Notes under the pieces: generated by a model
What the model saw: the letters and a program-made list of their open reading frames with translations, nothing else
What the model was told of the DNA's origin: nothing
Databases searched by the model: none
Assembly (NCBI RefSeq): GCF_028502605.1
Contig: NC_079237.1
Coordinates: forward strand, 3,100,001 to 3,164,000
Source: Trichoderma breve
Lineage: Eukaryota > Ascomycota > Sordariomycetes > Hypocreales > Hypocreaceae
Length of the DNA stretch: 64,000 nt
Reading direction: 5' to 3'
Shown here: positions 31,193 through 42,526 of the stretch, piece after piece
Position numbering within the stretch: the first letter of the stretch is position 1
How the letters are laid out: the number at the start of each line of letters is the position of its first letter
Made by a program: the position numbers and the translations under genes

Positions 31193-33956
31193 ATGGCTAC
31201 TCAAGCGCCAACCCAGGGCGCTGGCACGGCCAACTCCTATGCAGGGCAACCAGCAACATCACCAGCTGGCCCTCCCGCCGCGACTACGGCTGCAACTGGC
31301 ACCACTGGAGGTGCCATGTCAAACCAAAATCTGAACCAGATAGTACGTGGTAGCATTTGGAATTATGCCTGTTCTCACCGTGGTCCTATTTCCGGGGCCC
31401 GTGGTCCTTTCCGCGGGGGTCGCCATCTCAAATCAAAAAGTTATTGTCCTCCACAGAAACTTGATGAGCAGCGTTCACTTGCTATGGTATGCTGCTGTCC
31501 TTCTTGTGCTACATTGCCTCAACCACTCTGTAGCATTCGATGAGCAGCGGCATCCTAAAACAAGTCTCATGTGCCATCCGTTTTCATCCACTACCAATAC
31601 CCAAGAGCTTGGTCTTCCCTCTTTCATGTCTCTCACTTTGCCCTCACAGAAGACACTCAATCGCAACTACACACCAAACCGTGTCAAATACTTAGAATCA
31701 TCTTAGCTAATGACATCACTAGGTTACGGATTATTTGCTTAAGCGAGGCTTCAACCGGACTGAAGAGGTTTTCAGACAGGAGTCAAAGCATCTAGGCAAT
31801 GATGGAAAACCAGTCCAGCAACTAGCAAACCTAGGTCCAAAGAAGTACTCGAGAGCGTTTCGACTCTTGAGAGACTGGGTCGAAAACAATCTCGAAATCT
31901 ACAAGGTAGGTTCCTCCTCGAATGGCTTGCACTACAGGTCCGCGTGCTGAAGAGAGTTTTGCGTTAGTTTGAGCTATCAAAGCTTCTCTGGCCGACGTTT
32001 GTTTACTCGTTCATCGAGCTGGTTGGAAATGGATACACAGAAGAGGGCAAGCTGTTCCTTAAAGAAATCGGCCAGCATTTCCAAGCGTCCCATGCAGATG
32101 ATTTGAAGACGTTCTCAACCATCACGCTTCCGCAGCATACAAACGAGAACCCCATTACCAAATTATACAAGGAGAACAAGTATCGCATCCCCTTGAACCA
32201 ACATGCGACTGGCGACCTTTTCAACTTTCTTGAGCGCGAGTCTGATCAAGGTGGATCCGTGATCCGACAACTACTCGTCTCATATTGCCAGATTGATTCA
32301 ACAGCTCGCGGACCTATCACTCCATTTAGCTTTGAGGCGGTGTTTAGGAAGACGAAGAATCTGGAAATCGAGGAGGTGGATACTAAGGAAGGTATTCCGG
32401 GCGTCAACATCGGGCTGTCCAACAAAGATATTTTGGATCCGGCGGCACCTCTAAGCCTTGGACCTCTACCGATGGATACTGATCTTCGCGATGATATCCG
32501 AGCCGAAATCGAAGACGAGGAACGGCGAAATCCCCCGGCCCCTGGCGCAACCAGCCTGATAGAAGAGCTTGACCAAAAGATCAAGCGAGAAGAGAGTGCA
32601 GATGCCCCGAGCCGAGCCGATCTACCTCTACCCCCATCTCGCCCGCGAGACATTATGCTTGAAATGCAAAAGTTACGAGAAAATAGAGACAGATTCAAAA
32701 TCGAGGGTCGAACAGGTGGTGTGGGGGTCCCCGTCAGCGCTTGCATGTTTACATTCCACAACACATTTGGAAGGCAAGTTGTTTAACACTTTAATTGGCA
32801 AATAAGAACAAAAGAGACTGACCTTTGAGATAGCGTATCATGCATGGAGTTTTCCGACGACGGACAGCTCGCAGCTGTGGGTACCAGCGAATCCTATATT
32901 CGCGTTTGGTCTCTGGATGGAAAAGCTCTCCCCAGCTCAAATGCTCATGAGAAGGGTGCCAAGTTCAACAGCCGGAAGCTGATTGGACACTTTGGCCCTG
33001 TATTCGACATTTCGTTCTCCGACTCTGCTTCGGGGCCTCCCCAAAAGCTATTTGGTGATGAAGGACGACAGAACGCGGCAATTGACGGGCGGCCGAAGCT
33101 GCTACTTTCATGTTCAGCGGACGGACAAATCCGGCTGTGGTCTCTGGAATCTTGGACCTGCTTATGCGTTTACAAGTCACACGACGGACCTGTCTATAGA
33201 GCGCAATGGGGTCCACACGGACATTACTTTTTAACCGGCGGCTACGACAAGGTCGTTCGAGTGTGGATGCAGGATCATGCATCGCCTCAGCGTCTCCTTG
33301 TTGGACACGATACCGCCGTCTCAGCTATAGCATGGCACCCCAACGGCATGTACGTCTTTTCGGCGTCAGACGAAACGGACAAGTCCGTTCGCATGTGGTC
33401 CGTGGTGACGGGTGCCTGCGTGAGAGTATTCACTGGGCACACCGAGCACGTCAGTTCCCTAGAATGCGCCCCCAACGGCAAGATTCTAGCCAGCGCAGAC
33501 GTTGCGGGCAATATTTTCTTCTGGGATCTAGTCAAGGGCACTCGTATAAAGCGCTCTCGCGGCCACGGCAAAGGCGGCGTCTGGTCACTCAGCTTCAGCG
33601 TCGAGTCTAACATACTTGCCTCTGGTGGCCAAGATGGTACTGTTCGATTGTGGGATGTCGAATCACCAGCAGACCCTCACAAGGCTGCTCAACAGGCCGG
33701 CCTCGAAGCTGCTACTGCCGGTGCCGATTTGGCGATTGGCGGTCCCAACGGAGAAGCATCAAGAATCAACGCTGGACCTTCGGGCCAACCAGCTAACACT
33801 GGAGCGGCCACAGGCACCAAGAAGAAGAGCAAAGAGGTGATGATTACTCCAGATCAAATCTCAGCCTTTCCCACGAAGAAGACACCTGTGATTAATGTCA
33901 AGTTTACTCGAATGAACCTGGTAATAGCAGGCGGATGTTACGACCCTGACCGGTAG
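31193..33956 (+). CDS. taf5: TFIID subunit 5 (WD40-repeat TAF)
   Basis: Four exons (31193-31342, 31723-31905, 31968-32773, 32834-33956) join to 753 residues. Intron 3 has a GC donor (GAAG/GCAAGT) with an AG acceptor; it is the only junction that keeps frame and the conserved sequence [15 protein letters not shown]. Taf5 is a scaffold of TFIID, and in many fungi also of SAGA. Domains in order: a Pro/Ala/Thr-rich N-terminus (about 1-50); a LisH-like helix ([20 protein letters not shown], about 51-75); the TAF5-specific NTD2 ([40 protein letters not shown], about 95-220); and an acidic, Pro-rich linker. A WD40 propeller follows from about 375, with blades ending RVWSLDG, RLWSLES, RVWMQDH, RMWSVVT, FFWDLVK and RLWDVES, and a short seventh ([14 protein letters not shown]). 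Length is normal. Confidence 0.93.
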
Positions 33957-34746
33957 AGCAGGGCAGGGCGTGACTGAAGCGGGTAGATGTGATGTGGAAT
34001 TGTGCTGCAATTATTGGAGTGCTATTACAACCGACGCAAATTTCACAAATTGCGCATCCGAGAGACAACGTGGAGCTCCAGATGGCGGCATTGGCGAATG
34101 AATTGCACGAGGTACAGGTGCCGCAAAGAGCCTGATAAAAGGCAGCAGGATAACGACGGACTCGGAATCGGTGTAATACAGCTATAGGTCTCGCTTGGTT
34201 AAGGGATAATTATTTAGAACAATACTCGATGCGTTATGATGGCAGTTGGTTGCTGTCAGAGCATCGAATGAGGCACGGATCTGCCTGGGTAATAATGGAA
34301 CGCTGGAGCTGGAGAGGCAGTCAGTCAACTTATGGTTAGGTAGCAAATAAAGGCTGCGTTTATACCCGTATAACTGTTAATCCAATAAGAGATGGGTTTT
34401 TCTTTTCTCTTCCATCACTGCTTCTTCATTCACTCAATTGAGAGTGATACATTTGATATCATTAAGCTCGCCTTGTCAATTTGATCCCTCTTCTCACCAT
34501 CCTTGGAAGGCTGACGATCAGGTGGGGTGCAGCCTCGCGCCCAGGTACAGGTACCTACGCAACCGCTGACGTTGAGCAAGCGCTAGCGGGTACCGGTGTC
34601 TTGTCTCCAACCAACCCGGTACGTATGCCACTCTCAACCGGACAAGCTGCCTTTGACCTCACAGCTCCAACTCCAGGCCACTCCAATTCCTCCTCCTCCT
34701 TCTCCGCCAATATCCCGCTCACAGCACCAGATTCCCAACATTCGCA
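33957..34746. other. Intergenic, Taf5 3' flank and Vps5 promoter
   Basis: No gene is supported. Short frames overlapping the Vps5 start are upstream extensions without conservation clues. A pyrimidine-rich leader precedes ATG 34747. Confidence 0.45.
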
Positions 34747-36545
34747 ATGGACGTCGAAGAGTCGCCATGGGCTGATTCCAGCCAGACCCCCCCTGAGCCT
34801 GTCGCCGAGAGCGAGCCCGTTGCTTCCCCGCCGGCGACATCACAGGCCTCAACCTCGTCGGCGCCCCGACCCTCGCGCACGCCCCGTCGCATCGTTGCTC
34901 AACCTACGAAGCTGGAAGCCGTTGACGATCCCCTCGGGCCTCTGAGCGCCGGATCGACCCCGAATGCTGCGCTGGATGCCCCGCCCGTGCCGCCCCAGAA
35001 GGAGCAGATGGTCATCCGCACGACCATGGCGCCGCTCCAACAGCAGAGACGGTCTGCCGATCCGCATCTTGTCGAGGACGACGATGACCTGGACAGTCCG
35101 AGAGGCCCGAGAATGCCGCCGCCTGTTGACGCTGCAAGGCCCAGCAGTGTGAAGAGCAGCACGCAGCCAAGCGTCAGCGTCGAGGAGGCATCCAAGCCCA
35201 CATTTTACATTACTGTTGGAGATCCGGTCAAGATTGGAGACCTGACAAGTTCGCACATTGTGTACTCGGTACGGACCAAGGTTAGTGTTGATCAGCTTTG
35301 ATTGCCTCTCTCGTATATCAAGATTCCCTAGCTAAAGCAAGCTCCCCTGCTAGACCACATCCAGAGCCTACAAGCAGCCCGAATTCGAAGTTAAGCGTCG
35401 ATACCGAGACTTCCTCTGGCTTTACAACACCCTGCATGGTAACAACCCCGGATACGTGGTGCCTCCGCCACCCGAGAAGCAGGCTGTTGGCCGCTTCGAC
35501 AGCAACTTTGTGGAGAGCAGAAGAGCGGCGCTGGAAAAAATGCTCAACAAGACTGCCGCGCATCCCGTCCTTCAGCATGACGCTGACCTAAAACTATTCC
35601 TCGAGAGCGAGGCGTTTAATGTTGACATCAAGCACAAGGAGAGACGTGAGCCATTGCCCTCTGAGAGTAAGGGAGTTCTCGGATCTCTGGGCATCAATGT
35701 CGGAGGAGGAAGCAAATTTGTCGAACAAGACGATTGGTTCCACGATCGCAAGGTGTACCTTGATGCCTTGGAGAACCAACTCAAGGGGCTTCTCAAGGCA
35801 ATGGAGGCAATGGTCAGCCAGAGAAAGATGATGGCAGAGGCCGCGGCCGACTTTTCCGCTTCTCTCCACGCACTCTCTACTGTTGAGCTCTCGCCCTCAC
35901 TATCCGGTCCCCTCGACGCTCTCTCCGATCTTCAACTCACGATTCGCGATGTGTATGAGCGTCAAGCTATGCAGGATGTCCTCACCTTTGGCATCATCAT
36001 TGACGAGTACATTCGCCTTATCGGATCGATTAAGCAGGCATTCAGCCAACGCCAAAAGGGCTTCTATGCCTGGCATTCGGCCGAGTCTGAGCTCCAGAAG
36101 AAGAAGACGACGCAAGACAAGTTGCTGCGACAGGGTAAGAGCCAGCAAGACCGACTTAACCAGATGAACGCCGAGGTTCAGGAGGCAGAGAGAAAAGTCC
36201 ACCAAGCCCGGCTCCTGTTTGAGGACATGGGTCGTTCAATGAGGGCCGAGTTGGACCGTTTCGAAAAGGAAAAGGTGGAGGACTTCAAGAGCGGTGTTGA
36301 GACGTTCCTTGAAGGTGCTGTCGAGGCTCAGAAGGAGGTAAGTGTTGCCATCTCTCAATGGAATGACATTGTCAGTCTGACTAACAACTTTTTAGTTGAT
36401 CGAGAAGTGGGAGACATTCCTGATGCAGCTGGATGCTCAGGACGACGAGTCGGCTTTCTACAGGCCACCCGTTTACCAGCCAAAGCCTCCGGGCAACACC
36501 GTCGTTGACCGCGCTAGGGCAACTATAGATGAAGATTCAGACTAA
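34747..36545 (+). CDS. vps5: Retromer sorting nexin Vps5 (PX-BAR)
   Basis: Three exons (34747-35280, 35354-36337, 36396-36545) join in frame to 555 residues. Vps5, with Vps17, forms the membrane-bending sorting-nexin dimer of retromer, which returns cargo from endosomes to the Golgi. A disordered Pro/Ser-rich N-terminus covers about 1-145. The PX domain (about 150-275) has KPTFYITVGDPVKIGDLTSS, the phosphoinositide-binding RRYRDFLWLYNTL and a PPPPEKQAVGRFD loop with ESRRAALEKML. The BAR-type coiled coil (about 300-520) has QDDWFHDRKVYLDALENQLK, IRDVYERQAMQDVLTFGIII and a charged helix rich in Glu and Lys. The C-terminus is short and acidic (TIDEDSD). Endosomal membrane localisation is expected. 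Confidence 0.93.
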
Positions 36546-36860
36546 TGGAATACTTTGAAGCTGTAACCCTTTCATTACAAGGTGGAGTTTTACGGTTAGG
36601 CGAAGAGGCAATTGAATGAGAGCGAAGGGGGGCTGCAGTGTGCTACTACTATTCGTATTCGTTTCAAAACTCGGAGATGCATCTCTTTTGTTATATCATA
36701 CAGGCCGCTAGGCTCAAAGTGCTGTACATATTTGAACAGAGTCGATCCTCTAATCCATGCGTTTTCCTCCTCTGTCTATTCTTCTCGCCCATCTCCCCTT
36801 TTGTTATCCGCCCAATCTGCCAATCTCACAAGTAATGTACACATCATATAAACCATCTCA
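36546..36860. other. Intergenic, convergent 3' ends
   Basis: Between the ends of the Vps5 gene and the bL31m gene. It contains only 3' UTR-type AT-rich sequence. Confidence 0.5.
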
Positions 36861-37382
36861 TTATTTTCTTCGTGTAGGAGCCCTCTTGGGACCCGAATCC
36901 TTCATCGCACTCGTATCCTGCGGCGTATACTCCGCCAACAAATCCTCAAAGTTCAACCCAGCATCCTCCTCAACAGGCTTAGCAACGACCTCCTCCTCAG
37001 CAGCCTTTTCACCCTCCTCTACAGCCTGAGCCGTAGCATCATACCCTCTTCCGAATCGTTCTCTGAAAGCAGCCAATTTACCAGCCTCATCCAACTCGAC
37101 GTTTCGCAAGCTCTTCTCGCTAGGCTGCCACAGGAGCGTGTTGCGAGTGTCCTTTTGGGCGCGGTACAATGGCAAAGGGGAGGTGGTGCGTGCGGTGTAG
37201 GTCGAGCCGTCGGAGAGCTGAATGAGCTGGGTGAATGTGTATGGCCGCCTGGGGCGGGGGATGAATGTCGCGTTTCGGGTTTGCGTGAGGGAGAGGCTGT
37301 GGATGGAGAGCGAGGAGGATGTGGTTGATGGACGGAGGGGGGAGGATGAGAGGAGCGTTGAGGGGAGGGGGAGCTTCCCCAT
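36861..37382 (-). CDS. Mitochondrial large-subunit ribosomal protein bL31m
   Basis: Single-exon, 173 residues from ATG 37382. The N-terminal about 35 residues are Ser/Thr/Leu/Pro-rich with Arg and no acidic residue, as expected of a mitochondrial presequence. The conserved core (about 36-110) has RNATFIPRPRRPYTFTQLIQ, LSDGSTYTARTTSPLP and LYRAQKDTRNTLLWQP, matching fungal bL31m, the ortholog of yeast Mrpl36, with its beta-ribbon and NxxLW motif. The C-terminal extension (about 120-173) is acidic and probably disordered, a fungal addition. It sits in the mitochondrial large subunit near the inter-subunit bridge. It is transcribed divergently from the flavin-reductase-like gene with only 361 bp between starts. 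Confidence 0.85.
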   Translation of the reverse strand: MGKLPLPSTLLSSSPLRPSTTSSSLSIHSLSLTQTRNATFIPRPRRPYTFTQLIQLSDGSTYTARTTSPLPLYRAQKDTRNTLLWQPSEKSLRNVELDEAGKLAAFRERFGRGYDATAQAVEEGEKAAEEEVVAKPVEEDAGLNFEDLLAEYTPQDTSAMKDSGPKRAPTRRK

Positions 37383-37743
37383 TTTGGGCGACAGTTTTAT
37401 TTGTTTGTTGAGAAATTGAATAGATTGAGTAGATGATTCAATTGAAGAGGATCTATGGCGGAATGCTTGGTTGGTCAGTGTCGCATGTTTGGTGATGGCC
37501 AGATGCTTTGGAGTTGTCGCAAAATTTCCGGCCCGCTGGTTGGTGTGGTTCCGTAAAGTGGCGGCACTGCGGTAGTGGTTGGCTTATCGATAAGGGATTT
37601 TGTGCCGAAGCCAGGTCAAAGCAACCACCGGCAGGAAGCTCTGCCAACTCCTCCGGCTACTGTCTTTATTATTACGATTCCTTTTTCGCAATTGGGCCTT
37701 CTTTTTTATATGTCTAATTCAGAAATTAAGGCTGCATGATTCG
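37383..37743. promoter_or_regulatory. Short divergent promoter, bL31m and flavin-reductase-like genes
   Basis: Only 361 bp separate the two start codons, so the genes must share promoter sequence. I recognise no specific site with confidence. Confidence 0.55.
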
Positions 37744-38696
37744 ATGACGCCTGCTAGGGCGGTGCGACAGCTGTCGCGGCTTGGGTGCTGCGGCGCAAGT
37801 CGGGTCACGGCTGGGTGTTTGGGAGATGCGCGGATGGTTATGGTGCAGAAGAGAGGGTTTTGGGCATTGCGGCTGATGAGAGGCGTTCACGATGTTGTGG
37901 GCCATGCGCTGACTCTCGGAGAGTACGCGACTGTTGTGCGATCGTCTCGAGTGGCTGCGAGTTCCATCATAGCTTCTCAGGATGCTACATGTGAGGATAT
38001 CTGGATACTGTGTTTAGTTGATTCTTGCTAACAACGAATTAAGCAATAGCTGAAAAGCCGACGTCCTTTCAACAGTCAACTCAATCTAGTCAATCGAGCC
38101 ATACACCCAGTTCGTGGCATACTTCGTTTCCTATACCACCGACTGCTGATCCGACATCCCCCGCCGCCCTCTCAGAGCAAATACGATCCATCATGCGACT
38201 ACTCCCACACTCCGTCGTCGTCTGCACCTCAACACATGGACAAACTCCAAGAGCAATGACCATGTCGTCATTTACATCACTCACTCTCTCGCCAACTCCA
38301 TTGATATCTTTCAACATTGCCACTCCGAGCCGAACCCTCGACGCCATAATAGAAAGCCGCCACTTCAACATACACATCATGTCAGGGGACGAATTAGGCG
38401 TGCAAGTAGCAGACAGATTTACAAGGGGCAACACAGATGATGTGTTTGACGGGTTAGAATACGATACAAGCAAGACGGATGGAGCACCTCTGCTGAGAGG
38501 CGAGGGAATCATGTATGCTCTGAGGTGCAGGCTGCTACCCGATGAACCCACGAGGGGTCTGCTAAAAGTCCGGGATCATGTCATTGTTGTGGGAGAAGTG
38601 GTGGAAATGATACCTGGAAGCTGCGCGAACAAGTTTGGGCTGTCGTATGCGGATCGAAAGTATCGCCAGATTGGGAGTGTGATTTCGCAAGATTAA
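37744..38696 (+). CDS. Flavin-reductase-like (FMN-binding split barrel) protein
   Basis: Two exons (37744-37990, 38044-38696), separated by a 53-base intron (GTGAGG donor, GCTAAC branch site, TTAAG acceptor), join in frame to 299 residues. The second exon encodes a flavin-reductase-like split-barrel domain. IMRLLPHSVVVCTSTHG begins the domain, AMTMSSFTSLTLSPTPLISF is the flavin-phosphate contacting segment, and FNIHIMSGDELGVQVADRFT follows. The end of the domain has DHVIVVGEVVEMIPG. Such enzymes reduce free flavin with NAD(P)H or act as flavin-dependent partners. The first about 75 residues are rich in Arg, Ala and Leu with few acids (MTPARAVRQLSRLGCC), compatible with a mitochondrial presequence. 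That would fit the shared promoter with bL31m, though this is inference. The start is the first ATG of the open frame. Confidence 0.82.
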
Positions 38697-39210
38697 GAGC
38701 GGTGGGCTTCATGGAATCTGAAAGCATGTGAAAGGAACATTATAGAAGCGGATAGATTGTGTACGAGTATATGTGAGGAGGCGGATGCACGGCGTCGGAT
38801 GTATGAAGCTTACATGGTATTATTATGCTGGTAGCTATAGAGTTTCACAAGGGGGTTGGTTAGATGGCATGCAAGGGGGGATTCGGGACAAGCGGGGGTT
38901 ACAGCTGCCTACTAGACGAGGCAGACGGGCGCTAAGCGGTTTCTTTGATGAAATAAATGGGTTTGATAAAATGAAATGGTAATTGATTGTTGTGTTGTTG
39001 CTTGTTGTCAAGGCAGACAAAGAGAATAGTCGATGCTCTTCAGCTATCTTCTGTTGCCTTCGACCGGCTCCGCAAAAGGTGGGATGTTTAGCGGGTGATA
39101 AGATTGATACCTTGATAGTATGGTGGCCTCCGGGAGGGCCCCCTGTCAATGGGTGCTGCAGCAGTGCCCAGTTTCCATCGGAAGCCGAAACGGGGCGCTG
39201 CATTTGGTTT

Positions 39211-39321
39211 CCCCTCATCGTCAGCCTCGTTTTAGGGGAATGGAGGAGAAGGGAGGCAAAGGGGAAATGGGACAAGGTGGAAGTTTCTAGCAGCAGCTTT
39301 GGGGGTGGACAAGGGGAGGGG
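39211..39321 (+). promoter_or_regulatory. Candidate stress-response cluster: HSE plus STRE-like sites
   Basis: Within 111 bases there is one two-unit heat-shock element (GGAAGTTTCTAG, 39279-39290, fitting nGAAnnTTCn with a partial third unit). There are also five AGGGG/CCCCT stress elements: 39211-39215, 39234-39238, 39260-39264, 39312-39316 and 39317-39321. It lies about 1.0-1.1 kb upstream of the Hsp90 start codon, of which 334 bases are leader intron. The clustering upstream of a heat-shock gene is the argument; AGGGG alone is common in G-rich DNA. Confidence 0.45.
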
Positions 39322-39978
39322 CAAGACAATGAATGACAAGGGTTGTTGTCGTTGGTGATACTGTTACTGTAGTACTTTGCGCATGAAAGAAGAAGCAGAA
39401 GAATTCATTGTATTGTATGATTATTGAAAGAAGAGCTACATGAAATATCCTATGGTTGTTTTACTCCAAAAGCCACTACTAAGGTAGACAACAGTAACAG
39501 CAACTGCAACTCCAACAGACAGAAGCACAAAGAAACAAAGTATGTGGACCCTGAAGCAATAGCCACAGCCCAAATCCGTCTCGCCTCTTCCCCCTCACTA
39601 AAACAGCGCCCCAAAAGCGGGCTGGCGGCTGCCTTGTGCCGCCTGAATGTCAGAAACAGACAGAGGCAGAAGCACGGCGAAGGTGAATTTTTCTGCTAGA
39701 AGGCTCCAGCGCTGCCCCCCCGGCCAATCAGCCAATCACAGCCGCGCTCCGACCATAGAATCCCATGGAATCTCTTGCCCAAACGGCCATCGCAGCTCGT
39801 CCAGCCTTTTTTAGACGCCTCTTCCTCCTCTTCCCTTCCTTCCATCTCCTCTCTTTTTTTTCTTCCTCATTCGCATTCTTCATTCTTCTTCTTTCTTCAT
39901 CAAATACCCCCAAGCTCGAGATACAAACAACGTTTTTGCGCTTGTTCTCATTAGAGCCTCTCTTTTTCTTTTCCACAG

Positions 39979-40312
39979 GTGAGTTTGAACGATCGGCGAG
40001 CAGCAGCAATCTTATCATCCCACTTTCCCCTTCTAGCCTCTGTGCTTTTTTATCACCCCGCCATTTTGCTTGGGAGGAATTTCAGCCTTGCCTTGGGTTC
40101 GATCGAATCTCTGCCACTTTCAAAGATTTTTCTTCAAGCTTTGCATTGTATTGTGCAGAATCGGATTGGAATCTCTTTCAAGTGCTGGTGATTTTTTCCC
40201 CACTGATTTTTGTGTTGCCTCCTCACTTCACCCCTCCCCCGCCTACTTCCTCTCCAGCTGCATCCCAACAACTCCTCGATTCAATCAGCTAACTCTTCTT
40301 CTTCCAATCCAG
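39979..40312 (+). other. Predicted 5' UTR intron of the Hsp90 gene
   Basis: A strong donor (CACAG/GTGAGT) and a strong acceptor (CTAAC branch site at about 40289, pyrimidine tract, TCCAG at 40312) bracket 334 bases between a pyrimidine-rich leader and the start codon at 40344. Leader introns are common in highly expressed fungal genes. Confidence 0.6.
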
Positions 40313-40343
40313 ACTCACACATTTTCCGTTGATACCCTTCACC

Positions 40344-42526
40344 ATGGCTGAGACTTTCGAGTTCCAGGCTGAGATCTCTCAGCTTCTCTCCCTCATCATC
40401 AACACCGTCTACTCCAACAAGGAGATCTTCCTGCGAGAACTTGTTTCCAACGCTTCCGATGCCTTGGACAAGATCCGCTACAAGGCGCTGTCCGACCCCA
40501 GCCAGCTCGACTCTGGCAAGGACCTGCGCATTGACATCATCCCCAACAAGGAGGCCAAGACCCTGACCATCCGTGATACCGGTATTGGTATGACCAAGGC
40601 TGTAAGTTGATACCATTCCATGGCCCTGTTTTACTCGCCAACCTGATGCTAACATGAAATCTCCAGGACCTTGTCAACAACCTGGGTACCATTGCCCGCT
40701 CCGGAACCAAGCAGTTCATGGAGGCTCTGACCGCCGGTGCCGACGTGTCCATGATTGGTCAGTTCGGTGTTGGTTTCTACTCTGCCTACCTCGTTGCCGA
40801 CCGCGTCAGCGTCGTCTCCAAGCACAACGATGACGAGCAGTACATCTGGGAGTCTAGCGCCGGTGGTACCTTCAACATCACCGCCGACACCGAGGGCGAG
40901 CAGCTCGGTCGTGGTACCGCCATCGTCCTCCACCTCAAGGACGAGCAGGCTGACTACCTGAACGAGAGCCGCATCAAGGAGGTCATCAAGAAGCACTCCG
41001 AGTTCATCAGCTACCCCATCTACCTCCACGTCCAGAAGGAGACCGAGAAGGAGGTCCCTGATGAGGATGCTACTGAGGAGACCGTCACCGAGGAGGGTGA
41101 TGACAAGAAGCCCAAGGTCGAGGAGATCGATGACGAGGAGGAGGAGAAGGAGAAGAAGCCCAAGACCAAGAAGATCAAGGAGACCACCATCGAGGAGGAG
41201 GAGCTCAACAAGCAGAAGCCCATCTGGACTCGCAACCCCCAGGACATCACCCAGGAGGAGTATGCTTCCTTCTACAAGTCCCTCTCCAACGACTGGGAGG
41301 ACCACCTCGGTGTCAAGCACTTCTCAGTTGAGGGTCAGCTCGAGTTCCGTGCCATCCTCTTCGTTCCCAAGCGCGCTCCCTTTGACCTGTTCGAGACCAA
41401 GAAGACCAAGAACAACATCAAGCTGTACGTCCGCCGCGTCTTCATCACTGATGACGCCACCGACCTCATCCCTGAGTGGCTCAGCTTCGTCAAGGGTGTT
41501 GTCGACTCTGAGGATCTCCCTCTCAACCTGTCTCGTGAGACCCTTCAGCAGAACAAGATCATGAAGGTCATCAAGAAGAACATTGTCAAGAAGTCTCTGG
41601 AGCTCTTCCAGGAGATTGCCGAGGACAAGGAGCAGTTCGACAAGTTCTACAGCGCCTTCTCCAAGAACCTCAAGCTCGGTATCCACGAGGACTCCCAGAA
41701 CCGTGGCATCCTTGCCAAGCTCCTCCGCTTCAACTCCACCAAGTCTGGTGATGAGATGACCTCCCTGACTGACTACGTCACCCGCATGCCTGAGCACCAG
41801 AAGAACATCTACTACATCACTGGCGAGTCCCTCAAGGCTGTCCAGAAGTCTCCCTTCCTTGATGCCCTCAAGGCCAAGGGTTTCGAGGTCCTCTTCCTCG
41901 TCGACCCCATTGACGAGTACGCCATGACTCAGCTCAAGGAGTTCGAGGACAAGAAGCTTGTCGACATCACCAAGGACTTTGAGCTCGAGGAGACCGACGA
42001 GGAGAAGGCTGCCCGTGAGGCCGAGGAGAAGGAGTACGAGACCCTTGCCAAGGCTCTTAAGACTGTCCTCGGCGACAAGGTCGAGAAGGTTGTCGTCAGC
42101 GACAAGCTCGGTCTCTCCCCCTGCGCCATCCGTACCGGCCAATTCGGTTGGTCCGCCAACATGGAGCGTATCATGAAGGCCCAGGCTCTCCGTGACACCT
42201 CCATGAGCAGCTACATGTCCTCCAAGAAGACTTTCGAGATCTCTCCCAAGTCTCCCATCATCCAGGAGCTCAAGAAGAAGGTCGAGGCTGACGGCGAGAA
42301 CGACCGCACCGTCAAGTCCATCGTCCAGCTGCTGTTCGAGACCTCCCTGCTCGTCTCCGGCTTCACCATTGACGAGCCTGCTGGCTTCGCCGAGCGCATC
42401 CACAAGCTCGTCCAGCTCGGCCTCAACATTGAGGAGGACGACTCCGCCCCCGTCGAGGGTGCTGCCGCTCCCGCCGACACCCCTGCCGTCGAGACTGGCG
42501 ACAGCGCCATGGAGGAGGTTGACTAA
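40344..42526 (+). CDS. hsp90: Cytosolic Hsp90 chaperone
   Basis: Two exons (40344-40601, 40667-42526) give 705 residues, the usual length of fungal Hsp90. It is an ATP-driven dimeric chaperone for kinases, receptors and other clients in the cytosol. The GHKL ATPase domain (about 1-215) shows [20 protein letters not shown] with the catalytic Glu, DTGIGM (78-83) and GQFGVGFYS (about 117-125). The highly charged linker (about 215-265) is rich in Glu and Lys. The middle domain has [20 protein letters not shown] and the ATP-contacting [13 protein letters not shown]. The C-terminal dimerisation domain includes [17 protein letters not shown]. The C-terminus is the canonical TPR-cochaperone binding MEEVD. 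Codon choice is strongly C-ending, unlike its neighbours, as in very highly expressed fungal genes. It has a leader intron and an upstream HSE/STRE cluster. Confidence 0.98.

Larger units (their letters stand above)
38697..40343. other. Hsp90 upstream region and leader
   Basis: No separate gene is supported. The interval holds a stress-element cluster (39211-39321), a pyrimidine-rich stretch at about 39800-39975 that probably surrounds the transcription start, and a predicted 334-base leader intron at 39979-40312. Frames here (38773-39336, 39424-39699, 39728-40018) look like chance frames in biased sequence. Confidence 0.55.

Noticed and set aside
39682..39705. Possible second heat-shock element near GAATTTTTC and TAGAAGG
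   Set aside because: The spacing of the GAA and TTC units does not fit the two-base HSE rule.
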